Shown: one piece after another, positions 35,020 to 42,697 of the stretch
Numbering within the stretch: position 1 is the first letter of the stretch
How the letters are laid out: every line of letters begins with the position of its first letter
DNA from: Streptomyces lincolnensis
Lineage (GTDB): Bacteria > Actinomycetota > Actinomycetes > Streptomycetales > Streptomycetaceae
Length of the DNA: 64,000 bases
NCBI RefSeq assembly: GCF_001685355.1
Contig: NZ_CP016438.1
Location: forward strand, 9,300,001-9,364,000
Reading direction: 5' to 3'
Translations under genes and position numbers: made by a program
The notes under the pieces: generated by a model
The model's input: the letters and a program-made list of their open reading frames with translations, nothing else
Databases searched by the model: none
Told to the model about the DNA's origin: nothing

Positions 35020-35940
35020 TCACTTGATTCCGGTGAAGCCGATGGAGCTGACGATGCGGCGCGCGAAGCACGCGAACAGCACCAGCATGGGGAGCGCGGC
35101 GATCAGGGTCGCCGCCGACAGCCCGGACCAGTCGACGCCGGTCGCCGGGGTCTGCGCCCGGAACACCGCCAGTGCCACGGTCAGCACGCGTGAACTGTCG
35201 CTGTAGGACACCATCAGCGGCCAGAAGTAGTCGTTCCAGGCGGTGATGTACGTCAGCACGGACAGCGTGATGATCGGCGTGGACGCCATCGGCAGGACCA
35301 CCCGGAAGAAGATCTTGACCTTCCCGGCGCCGTCGAGCAGCGCCGCCTCCTCGACCTCGCGGGGGATGTTCATGAAGAACTGGCGCAGGAAGAAGACCGC
35401 GAACGGGGTCATGAACAGGCTGGGCAGCGCGATGCCCCACAGGGTGTCCACCAGGTGCAGTTGCTTGATGAGTACGAAGTTCGGCAGCAGGGTGAAGATC
35501 GTCGGGACCATCAGCCCGGCCAGGAACAGCCCGAACACCTTGTCCCGGCCGCGCCAGCGCAGTCGCGCGAAGGCGTAGGCGGCCATCGCGGAGAAGAAGA
35601 TCTGACAGCCGGTGATCAGGGTTGAGACGAACACCGAGTTGAGCAGATAACGCCAGAAGTCGAGCCCGCCGCCCGCCCCGCCCTGGGCGACCGCCTCCTT
35701 GGCGGACTGCATGCCGAGGGCCCGCTCGAAGCCGCCGGCGCCGATGTCCACCGGCAGCGGGTTCGCGGGGTCGGCGCTGAGCCCCGCGTTGGAGGACAGC
35801 GCGGTGCGCAGGATCCAGTAGAAGGGGAGCAGGGTGACGAGCACGATCAGGCCCATCACGGTCCAGGCGGCGATCCGGCCGGGGGAGACCCTGCGCCCGA
35901 CCGGCCGTACTGCGCTCGTCGTCGTTGTCACGGCAGCCAC
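35020..35940 (-). CDS. Sugar ABC transporter permease, MalG type
   Basis: Six-span permease of 306 aa. The EAA loop that docks the ATPase is EVEEAALLDGAGKVKIFFRV. AAGGAG precedes GTG 35940. It lies 15 bases after the MalF-type permease gene and 10 before the binding protein gene, in one operon. Confidence 0.92.
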   Translation of the reverse strand: MAAVTTTTSAVRPVGRRVSPGRIAAWTVMGLIVLVTLLPFYWILRTALSSNAGLSADPANPLPVDIGAGGFERALGMQSAKEAVAQGGAGGGLDFWRYLLNSVFVSTLITGCQIFFSAMAAYAFARLRWRGRDKVFGLFLAGLMVPTIFTLLPNFVLIKQLHLVDTLWGIALPSLFMTPFAVFFLRQFFMNIPREVEEAALLDGAGKVKIFFRVVLPMASTPIITLSVLTYITAWNDYFWPLMVSYSDSSRVLTVALAVFRAQTPATGVDWSGLSAATLIAALPMLVLFACFARRIVSSIGFTGIK

Positions 35941-35955
35941 GGTGATCTCCTTCCG

Positions 35956-36921
35956 TCAGCCGAGGTCGGTGCGGCCGGCCCGGGTGAGCCGGTACTGAAG
36001 GACGGTGATCGCGCTCAGTACGACGAGCAGGGCGACGGACATCGCCGAGGCGTAGCCGAACTGGAAGCGGCCGAAGGCGGAGCCGTAGATGTAGTACTGG
36101 AGCACGTTGGTGGCGTTCGCCGGGCCGCCCGCGGTGGTCACCGCGACCGTGTCGAACACCTGGAACGAACCGATCACCGTCATGATCAGAACGACCGCGA
36201 GCACGGGCCTGAGCAGCGGCATCGTGATTCGCCAGAACATCCGCCCCTCGCTCGCGCCGTCCACCCGGGCCGCCTCGTACATGTCGTTCGGGATCGCCTG
36301 GAGGCCGGCGAACAGCAGCAGCGCGGTGTAGCCGACGTGCCGCCAGACGTTGATCAGCGCGATGGTGGGGATCGCCCAGGCCTCGTCGGCGAGGAACGGG
36401 ATGCGGTCCACGCCGACGGCGGCGAGGATCTCGTTGCCGATGCCGAGCTGGGTGTCGAGGATCCACAGCCACACCAGGCCGGCGACGACGTTCGACATCA
36501 GATACGGGGTGAGCACGATGCCCCGCAGCAGGGCCGACTGCGTCAGCCGCTGGAGCAGCACCGCGATCGCCAGCGCCGCCACGGTCTGCACGCCGATGTT
36601 GATGAGCACGTACTCGACGGTGACCGCCAGCGAGTTCCAGAAGATCGGGTCGTTGACCATGCGGACGTAGTTGTCCAGGCCCACCCACTCCGCCGGGGTG
36701 AGCAGGTTGAAGCGGGTGAAGCTCAGATAGACGCCCCGCAGCGTCGGCCAGAGCAGGAAGACGGCGAAACCGAGCAGGGCCGGCGCGAGGAACACCGCGG
36801 CCAGGCGCCCGTCGCCCCGGCTCTCACCCGCCCCCGCCCGCTGCGTCCTCGGTGTGGTCCGCGCCCCCTCGGCGCCGCCCAGGGGCAGACGCGACGGTGG
36901 GCTGCTGGAGGCGATGGTCAT
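35956..36921 (-). CDS. Sugar ABC transporter permease, MalF type
   Basis: First gene of the sugar operon, 321 aa, six spans. The EAA loop is MYEAARVDGASEGRMFWRIT. ATG 36921 (MTIASSSPPS) is chosen with GAGGGA before it; the in-frame extension to 36993 would begin inside the promoter region. It is divergent from the ROK regulator at 37092. A TTGACG with an AAAAGT 18 bases downstream on the minus strand is a possible promoter. Confidence 0.9.
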   Translation of the reverse strand: MTIASSSPPSRLPLGGAEGARTTPRTQRAGAGESRGDGRLAAVFLAPALLGFAVFLLWPTLRGVYLSFTRFNLLTPAEWVGLDNYVRMVNDPIFWNSLAVTVEYVLINIGVQTVAALAIAVLLQRLTQSALLRGIVLTPYLMSNVVAGLVWLWILDTQLGIGNEILAAVGVDRIPFLADEAWAIPTIALINVWRHVGYTALLLFAGLQAIPNDMYEAARVDGASEGRMFWRITMPLLRPVLAVVLIMTVIGSFQVFDTVAVTTAGGPANATNVLQYYIYGSAFGRFQFGYASAMSVALLVVLSAITVLQYRLTRAGRTDLG

Positions 36922-37091
36922 CGGGAGACTCCCTCGTCTGCGGCGGCTCGTCCTCGGCCACTTACTTTTGAGGCGGAAGAATCCTGGCGTCAAGGGGCGT
37001 GCAAATATCTTTTCCTGGCCACCTGATGGGCCGTAGAATGGTCACGTTGGTTTCATGGCAAAAGAAATCGTCGTCGAGAGGTCCGAACCTG
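36922..37091. promoter_or_regulatory. Divergent control region of sugar operon and ROK gene
   Basis: Unusually AT-rich for the window. TAGAAT (37034-37039) with TTTTCC 18 bases upstream is a possible promoter for the ROK gene. A CTTTT element recurs at 36965, 37009 and, inverted (GCAAAAG), near 37058. These may be regulator half-sites, but no perfect dyad was found. Confidence 0.35.
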
Positions 37092-38252
37092 ATGACCGCA
37101 GGTGCCGCCAGCTGGCTGCCGCTGAGCCCGGGCGAACGCTCGGTGGCGATCGAGGTGCTCGTCCACGGCCCGCTCTCGCGCACCGAGATCGCACGACGGC
37201 TGGACCTGTCGGCGGGCAGCCTCACCCGGCTGACCAAACCGCTGATCGAGTCCGGCCTGCTGGTCGAGGTCCCCGAGGCGGGCACCCCGGCCGAGGCCCG
37301 CCAGGGACGCCCCTCGCAGCCCCTGGACGTCGTCGCCGAGTCCCGCTCCTTCCTCGGCTTCAAGATCACCGAGGACATGGTCTACGGCGTCGTCACCACC
37401 CTCAGGAGCCATATCGTCGCCCGCCACGACCGGCCCCTGACCACCCACGACCCCGCCTTGGTCGCCGATCTGCTCGCCGAGATGACCGCCGAGCTCCTGC
37501 GCGACCACCCCCGGCTCGCCGGGATCGGTATCGGCGTCGGCGGCCTCGTCCAGGACCGGTCGACGGTGGGGGAGTCGGCGTTCCTGCACTGGCGGGACGT
37601 ATCGCTCGCCGCGCTCGTCGAGGAGCGCACCGGACTGCCGGTGGTCGTCGAGAACGACGTGGCCGCCCTCGTCGAGGCCGAGACCTGGTTCGGTGCCGGC
37701 CGCGGCCTCGACCGCTTCGTCGTCCTCACCATCGGCGCCGGCATCGGCTACGGCCTGGTCCTGGGCGGCAACCGCGTCCCGTACGCGGAGGAGGACCGCG
37801 GCTTCGGCCGCCACTGGATCCTGGACCCCAACGGTCCGCTCACCCCCGACGGGGAACGCGGCAGCGCCATCTCGCTGCTCACCATCCCCAGCATCCGCTA
37901 CCAGATCCAGGCCGCCACCGGCCGCGAGCACACCTACGAGGAGATCCTCGCCCTCGCCGCCGCCGAGGAGCCGCTGCCCGCCCGCGTCGTCGCCGAGTCC
38001 GCGCGCGCCCTGGGTGTCCTGGTCGCCCAGATCTCCAACTTCGTCATGCCGCAGAAGATCCTCCTCGCCGGAGAAGGTGTCGGTCTGATGGAGGTGGCGG
38101 GCAAGGTGGTGGAGGACACCATCCGCTCCCACCGGCACCCGCTGGCCGCTCCGGTCGCCCTGGAGACCAAGGTGTCCGACTTTCACGACTGGGCCCGCGG
38201 TGCCGCTGTCCTGGCGATCCAGGTGCTGGTCCTGGGCTCGGCGGACGCCTGA
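37092..38252 (+). CDS. ROK-family transcriptional regulator (XylR/NagC type)
   Basis: Repressor of 386 aa. The N-terminal winged helix is HGPLSRTEIARRLDLSAGSL with TRLTKPLIESGLL. A ROK sugar-binding domain follows: IGIGVGGLV, VENDVAALVEAE, and LTIGAGIGYGLVLGG. The zinc loop of sugar kinases (CxCGxxGC) is not present; HWILDPNGP replaces it. It starts at ATG 37092 with GAGAGG. Divergent from the sugar ABC operon, it most likely represses that operon until a sugar binds. Confidence 0.88.
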   Translation: MTAGAASWLPLSPGERSVAIEVLVHGPLSRTEIARRLDLSAGSLTRLTKPLIESGLLVEVPEAGTPAEARQGRPSQPLDVVAESRSFLGFKITEDMVYGVVTTLRSHIVARHDRPLTTHDPALVADLLAEMTAELLRDHPRLAGIGIGVGGLVQDRSTVGESAFLHWRDVSLAALVEERTGLPVVVENDVAALVEAETWFGAGRGLDRFVVLTIGAGIGYGLVLGGNRVPYAEEDRGFGRHWILDPNGPLTPDGERGSAISLLTIPSIRYQIQAATGREHTYEEILALAAAEEPLPARVVAESARALGVLVAQISNFVMPQKILLAGEGVGLMEVAGKVVEDTIRSHRHPLAAPVALETKVSDFHDWARGAAVLAIQVLVLGSADA

Positions 38253-38352
38253 ACTCCGCACCCCCGGTGGACAGATGGACGTGATCAGTAACACGGTCCG
38301 AAATGTCCTATTGGCTCGTGATTACTCACATCTCCTTCACGTCCGGAGTCGT

Positions 38353-38538
38353 ATGCTTCACATCATGTCCACCACCGTTGAACCCGCTACCGAACGATCG
38401 GCTGACGAGGTCAACGAGGAGATCCGGGCCCTGTGGCTCCGGTCGGGCGGGACACTGAACGGCGAGCAGCGCGAGGAGTACCGACGCCTCGTCCTGGAGT
38501 GGGCCGCCGCGTCCCCCCAGCCGGCCGACGCGGCCTGA
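38353..38538 (+). CDS. Small acidic protein of unknown function
   Basis: A 61-aa protein: MLHIMSTTVEPATERS, then an amphipathic helix EVNEEIRALWLRSGG and EQREEYRRLVLEWAA. GGAG lies 4 bases before ATG 38353; ATG 38365 is the other choice. It looks like a helical hairpin. Codon use is typical of the neighbours. No function recognised. Confidence 0.65.
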   Translation: MLHIMSTTVEPATERSADEVNEEIRALWLRSGGTLNGEQREEYRRLVLEWAAASPQPADAA

Positions 38539-38600
38539 TCACCGCCCGCCGGGAGCCCGCCCCAGGCATCAGTCCGTGATCTCGGGGCACCCCTGACCGG

Positions 38601-39431
38601 ATGGGCCCCGTCCTCGCTCTGGCCTCGGCCGTCTGCTACGGCATCGTCGACTTCGCCGGCGGACTGCTGTCCCGTCGCGCCCACCCCGCAGCCGTCACCT
38701 TCCTCGGCCAGCTCGGCGGCCTGCTGTTCGCCTGTGGCGCGGCCCTCCTCTTCCCCGCCGACGGACTGCGCCCGGCGGACCTGCTGTGGGGCGCGCTGTC
38801 CGGCATCGGCAGCGGCTCGGCCATGCACTTCCTCAACCGCGGCCTGAGCCGCGGCGCCATGAGCGTGGTCGTCCCCGTCAGCGCGGTCACCGGCGTCGCC
38901 CTGTCCGTGCTGTGCGGGGTGCTCCTCGGCGACCGGCCGGCACCCCTGGCCTGGGTCGGCATCGCCGTCACGGTGCCCGCCCTGTGGTGCGTGGCCGGAG
39001 GCCGCGCGGGCCCCGGCAGTGAGACCGGGGACGGCCTGCTGGCCAGCGCCGGTGTCGCCGTGCAGTACATCGCGCTCGCCCAGGCGGACCCGGCGAGCGG
39101 ACTGTGGCCCGTCGCCGCGGGCCGCGTCGCCGCCGTCCTCGTCCTGCTGCCGGGCGCCGCACGCCGTCCCGACCGCCTGCGCATGCCGCCGGGACAGTAC
39201 GTCCAAGCACTCCTGATCGGGGCGGGAGCCGCGCTCGGACTCGTGCTGTATCTGCTCGCCGCCGGGCAGCAGTTGCTCGCCGTCGCCGTGGTGCTCGCCT
39301 CCCTCTACCCGGCCCTCCCCGTGCTCCTCGGACTCGTGCTGCTCCACGAGAAGGTCAGCCGCAGACAGACAGACGGCCGGCCTGCTCGGCGCGGCCGTCG
39401 CCACCGTCCTGCTGAGCCTCGGCTGACGTGA
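38601..39431 (+). CDS. EamA/DMT-family transporter with a frameshifted C-terminus
   Basis: Drug/metabolite transporter with nine visible spans in two EamA repeats (VDFAGGLLSRRAHPA, MHFLNRGLSRGAMS, then LASLYPALPVLLGLVLLHEKVS). The normal family ending GLLGAAVATVLLSLG is present in the DNA but out of frame. The sequence CAGACAGACAGA (39362-39373) has three CAGA units; with two, the frame would run on into GLLGAAVATVLLSLG and stop at 39426. As it stands, the last helix is replaced by a basic tail ending at 39431. Substrate unknown. The start has no clear ribosome site. Confidence 0.8.
   Translation: MGPVLALASAVCYGIVDFAGGLLSRRAHPAAVTFLGQLGGLLFACGAALLFPADGLRPADLLWGALSGIGSGSAMHFLNRGLSRGAMSVVVPVSAVTGVALSVLCGVLLGDRPAPLAWVGIAVTVPALWCVAGGRAGPGSETGDGLLASAGVAVQYIALAQADPASGLWPVAAGRVAAVLVLLPGAARRPDRLRMPPGQYVQALLIGAGAALGLVLYLLAAGQQLLAVAVVLASLYPALPVLLGLVLLHEKVSRRQTDGRPARRGRRHRPAEPRLT
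39362..39373 (+). repeat. CAGA tetranucleotide repeat in the EamA gene
   Basis: Three exact CAGA units within the coding region. Gain or loss of one unit switches the reading frame of the last membrane helix, so this could act as a slippage site. Confidence 0.7.
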
Positions 39432-39464
39432 CATCGGCCCTTGGGGGGCCTACGTCACGTCAGC
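39422..39464. terminator. Two-level hairpin spanning two converging stop codons
   Basis: Outer arms GCTGACGTGAC (39422-39432) and GTCACGTCAGC (39454-39464) are perfect 11-bp complements. Inside them GGCCC (39436-39440) pairs with GGGCC (39446-39450). It covers the stop of the EamA gene and the TCA stop of the protease gene, so it should end both transcripts. Confidence 0.75.
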
Positions 39465-40833
39465 TCCAGGTCGCCGAGTAGTACCGCCGGTAGGCCTTGC
39501 GGTCCTGCTCCGCGCGGATGAACCGCGTCGCCACCAGGGCCACCAGACTCCCCGCGATGACCAGCAGACCCGGACCGACGTTCCTGGGGTCCGTGATCCG
39601 GGACAGCAGGGCCTCGCCGGCCGGCCCGCCCGCCACCGGACCCGACGCCCCCGGCTGAGCCGCGCCCGGGGCGATCGCGCTCTGCGTGGAGGAGGCGGAC
39701 GGCGCCGGAGAGGGCGCGTCGGCCGCACCGCCGGCCGCCGGCGCCGCCACGATCAGCTTCACCTTCAGATCGGCCAGCGCCTTCGTCACCGGCTGGAAGA
39801 ACGTCGTCCCGCCGCTCGCGCAGTCACCGCTGCCGCCCGAGGTCACCCCGAGCGCGATCCCCTCGGAGAACATCGGCCCACCGCTGTCCCCGGGCTCGGC
39901 GCACACGTTCGTCTCGATCAGCCCGGTGACGGTGCCCTCGGGATAGTTCACCGTCGCGTTGAGCGCCGTCACCTCGCCGTCGCGCAGCCCGCTCGTACTG
40001 CCGCTACGGAACACCCGCTGCCCGACCTTCGGATCGGCCGCACCGGTGATCTGCACACCCTTGCCGTCGCCGATGGCCACCACGGCGGCTCCGTCGCCGG
40101 CCGAGCCGCCCGCGTACTCCACCAGGGAGTAGTCGTTGCCCGGGAAGCTCTGCGTGGTCGTGCTGCCCACCTCCTCCCGGCCCCCGCCGTCCGTGAACCA
40201 CGCGGAACCGGTGGGACCGCAGTGTCCGGCCGTGAGGATGAAGTCCTTGCGCCCGTCGGTCACGTTGAAGCCCGCCGAACAGCGGCCCGCGGTCGACAGG
40301 ATGGGCTGCGCGCCGTTGATCCGGGTGGTGAAGGTGCCCTGGGCGCGCTCCATGCGGACGAAGCTGCCGATGCCGTGCGCGACCTTGGTCATCTTCGACC
40401 AGTTGTCGGCCGACACCGTGCTGTCGGCGCGGACCACGACCTGGTTGGTCCGGTAGTCCATCGCCCACGCCGTCCCCGGCACCCGGGGCGCCGAACGCAG
40501 CGTCGCCGTCGCCGACTTCAGCTCGTTCATGCTGTGGGACACCATCTTCGGGGCGGCGCCCGCCCGCTTGACCTCGGCGGCCGCCTTCTCGTCGGTGACC
40601 GCGACCACCGGCTTGCCGTCGTCACCGACCCAGGCACCCGCCGTACGGGACGCGCCCAGGCGTGTGACCAGGTCAGCGCCCATGTCACCGGCTGTCTGCG
40701 CGTACGTCCGCGGTATGGGGGCGGGGGTTTCGCTCGCCATCGCGCGCGTCACCATCGTCCCTCCCAGGAGGAGGCCGCCGACGGCCGCCAGCCGCGTCAC
40801 TCGCCGGACGACCCGTCGTCGTGCGTGCCTCAT
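39460..40833 (-). CDS. Membrane-anchored S1 (chymotrypsin-like) protease, streptogrisin-like
   Basis: Secreted serine protease of 457 aa. The signal region is [21 protein letters not shown] pro-segment follows to about residue 170, then the catalytic domain with TAGHC (His204), NDYSLVEY (Asp234) and GDSGGP (Ser317); CAEPGDSGG is typical of the alpha-lytic/streptogrisin group. Residues 355-410 are a Pro/Ala/Ser linker, and a single C-terminal span ([20 protein letters not shown]) with a basic tail anchors it to the membrane, which most streptogrisins lack. Cleavage targets unknown. Confidence 0.9.
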   Translation of the reverse strand: MRHARRRVVRRVTRLAAVGGLLLGGTMVTRAMASETPAPIPRTYAQTAGDMGADLVTRLGASRTAGAWVGDDGKPVVAVTDEKAAAEVKRAGAAPKMVSHSMNELKSATATLRSAPRVPGTAWAMDYRTNQVVVRADSTVSADNWSKMTKVAHGIGSFVRMERAQGTFTTRINGAQPILSTAGRCSAGFNVTDGRKDFILTAGHCGPTGSAWFTDGGGREEVGSTTTQSFPGNDYSLVEYAGGSAGDGAAVVAIGDGKGVQITGAADPKVGQRVFRSGSTSGLRDGEVTALNATVNYPEGTVTGLIETNVCAEPGDSGGPMFSEGIALGVTSGGSGDCASGGTTFFQPVTKALADLKVKLIVAAPAAGGAADAPSPAPSASSTQSAIAPGAAQPGASGPVAGGPAGEALLSRITDPRNVGPGLLVIAGSLVALVATRFIRAEQDRKAYRRYYSATWS

Positions 40834-40992
40834 GCATGGCTCCCGAACCCGAACTCTTGGTCAACACCACCGAGCGCTCCCGTGGTTGAGCGCCCTCCTC
40901 CCATACGTGGACGGGGCCCGAGGTGTTCACGGGACAGGCGATCTTTCCGGCTCCACTGCGTTCCGCCGATTCCCGGCCGCACCGCGGCCGCC

Positions 40993-40998
40993 TATCTT
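40993..40998 (+). promoter_or_regulatory. -10 element of a leaderless promoter
   Basis: TATCTT lies seven bases before the ATG at 41006, with no ribosome site between. The spacing implies transcription from the start codon. Confidence 0.55.
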
Positions 40999-41005
40999 GT
41001 GGCCC

Positions 41006-42184
41006 ATGACCAGGATCGCGCACGACCCGTCCGGTGAACCCAATCCCCTGCGCGCACTCACCCTCGCCGGCCTCCGCCGTCGTACGAGCATGAAATGGCG
41101 CACCTATCCCGACGACGTGCTGCCGCTGTGGGTGGCCGAGATGGACGTGCCGCTCGCCGAACCCGTGGTCCGCGCGGTGACGGACGCGCTGGCGCTCGGG
41201 GACACCGGCTACCCCGCCGGGACGGCCTACGCGCAGGCGTTGGCGGCTTTCGCGGAGAAGCGGTGGGGCTGGGACGGGCTCGCGGTGGAGCGCACCGCGA
41301 TCGTGCCGGACGTGATGCTCGGCGTGGTCGAGATGGTCAAGCTGGTCAGCGGTCCCGGCGATCCGGTGATCGTGAACCCGCCCGTGTATCCGCCCTTCTT
41401 CCAGTTCCTGACGCACCTGGACCGCCGGGTGACCGAGGCCCCGCTCGGCGTGGACGGCCGGCTGGACCTCGACGTCCTGGAGGAGACCTTCCGGGCCTCG
41501 GTGGCGGGTGGAGGACGGGCCGCGTACCTGCTGTGCAGCCCGCACAACCCGACCGGCACCGTGCACACCGCCGCCGAACTGAGCGCCGTCGCCGCGCTCG
41601 CCGACCGGTACGGGGTGCGGGTCGTCGCCGACGAGATCCACGCGCCGCTCGTCCTGCCCGGCGCGGACTTCGTGCCGTACCTGAGCGTGCCGGGCGGCGA
41701 GCGGGGCCTGTCGCTGATGTCGGCGTCCAAGGCCTGGAACCTCGCCGGGCTCAAGGCCGCGCTCGCCGTCGCGGGGCCCGAGGCGGCCGCCGATCTCGCC
41801 CGGATGCCCGAGGAGGTCGGCCACGGTCCGAGCCATGTCGGCGTCATCGCCCACACGGCCGCGCTGCGCGACGGCATCCCCTGGCTGGACGCCCTCCTGG
41901 CCGGTCTCGACGACAACCGGCGGCTGCTCGCCGACCTGCTGGCCGCCCGGCTGCCCGCGATCGCCCATCGGCCCGCCGAGGCCACCTACCTCACCTGGCT
42001 CGACTGCCGCGCCCTCGGTCTCGGCGACGATCCGGCGGCCGCCTTCCTGCACCGCGGCCGCGTGGCCCTCAACTCCGGGCTCCGCTTCGGCACCGGGGGA
42101 GCGGGGCACGTACGGCTGAACCTGGCGACCTCGCCCGAGATCGTCGAGGAGGCGGTGCGGCGGATGGCGGCGGCGCTCGACTGA
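41006..42184 (+). CDS. PatB/MalY-type PLP aminotransferase or C-S lyase
   Basis: Fold-type I PLP enzyme of 392 aa. [19 protein letters not shown] is the hallmark opening of the MalY/PatB group. [21 protein letters not shown] and [14 protein letters not shown] (PLP Lys) follow. Members are cystathionine beta-lyases or aminotransferases; the choice cannot be made here. The gene is probably leaderless. Confidence 0.9.
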   Translation: MTRIAHDPSGEPNPLRALTLAGLRRRTSMKWRTYPDDVLPLWVAEMDVPLAEPVVRAVTDALALGDTGYPAGTAYAQALAAFAEKRWGWDGLAVERTAIVPDVMLGVVEMVKLVSGPGDPVIVNPPVYPPFFQFLTHLDRRVTEAPLGVDGRLDLDVLEETFRASVAGGGRAAYLLCSPHNPTGTVHTAAELSAVAALADRYGVRVVADEIHAPLVLPGADFVPYLSVPGGERGLSLMSASKAWNLAGLKAALAVAGPEAAADLARMPEEVGHGPSHVGVIAHTAALRDGIPWLDALLAGLDDNRRLLADLLAARLPAIAHRPAEATYLTWLDCRALGLGDDPAAAFLHRGRVALNSGLRFGTGGAGHVRLNLATSPEIVEEAVRRMAAALD

Positions 42185-42226
42185 CCCCGGTGCGGTCCCG
42201 GCGCCGTTCCCACGCGGATGCCCGCC

Positions 42227-42232
42227 TAGACT
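42227..42232 (+). promoter_or_regulatory. -10 element of a leaderless promoter
   Basis: TAGACT ends six bases before the ATG at 42239; there is no ribosome site. Confidence 0.5.
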
Positions 42233-42238
42233 CCGGCC

Positions 42239-42619
42239 ATGGAAGACACCTCGCTGGAGCGACTCGGCGCCGGCAAGTACCTGCTGATCACCAGCTATCG
42301 GAAGAACGGCACCCCGGTCGCCACCCCGGTGTGGGTGGTCCGTGACGGGGACGCGCTCGGTGTGTGGTCGGCCGCCGACGCCTGGAAGGTGAAGCGGATC
42401 CGGGCCCGCGGTGACGTCCTGGTGGGCCCCTGCGATCTGCGCGGCAACCCGACCGGCGAGCAAGTACCCGCCACCGCCGAGATCACCGACGCGGAGACCA
42501 CCGCCCACTACCGCAAGCTCATCGCCCGCAAGTACGGCCTCGTCGGCCGTCTCTCGCTCCTCGGCAGCCGGCTGCGCCGGGGCGTGGACGGCGCGGTGGG
42601 GATCCGCGTGACGCTCTGA
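42239..42619 (+). CDS. PPOX-class F420-dependent protein
   Basis: Split-barrel flavin/F420-binding protein of 126 aa: LITSYRKNGTPVATPVW, VWSAADAWKVKRIRA, and a C-terminal KYGLVGRLS. The short length and the NGTP(V)xTPVW motif match the small PPOX-class F420 reductases of actinobacteria. Substrate unknown. The strong terminator at 42651-42682 follows. Confidence 0.88.
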   Translation: MEDTSLERLGAGKYLLITSYRKNGTPVATPVWVVRDGDALGVWSAADAWKVKRIRARGDVLVGPCDLRGNPTGEQVPATAEITDAETTAHYRKLIARKYGLVGRLSLLGSRLRRGVDGAVGIRVTL

Positions 42620-42650
42620 CCCAAGAAGGGCGCCCGGACACGAAGAAGGA

Positions 42651-42685
42651 GGGGGGCGCGGGCCATACGGCCCGCGCCCCCCTTT
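42651..42685. terminator. Strong bidirectional terminator
   Basis: Perfect 14-bp arms GGGGGGCGCGGGCC (42651-42664) and its complement (42669-42682), ATAC loop, and TTT after it on the plus strand. It lies between the converging F420 protein and secreted hydrolase genes. Confidence 0.85.
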
Positions 42686-42697
42686 CGTGCGTGACGG

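Noticed and set aside
42683..42685. The start of a small ORF in the terminator region 42620-42697
   Set aside because: The sequence is fully explained by a 14-bp terminator stem and the stop of the converging gene.
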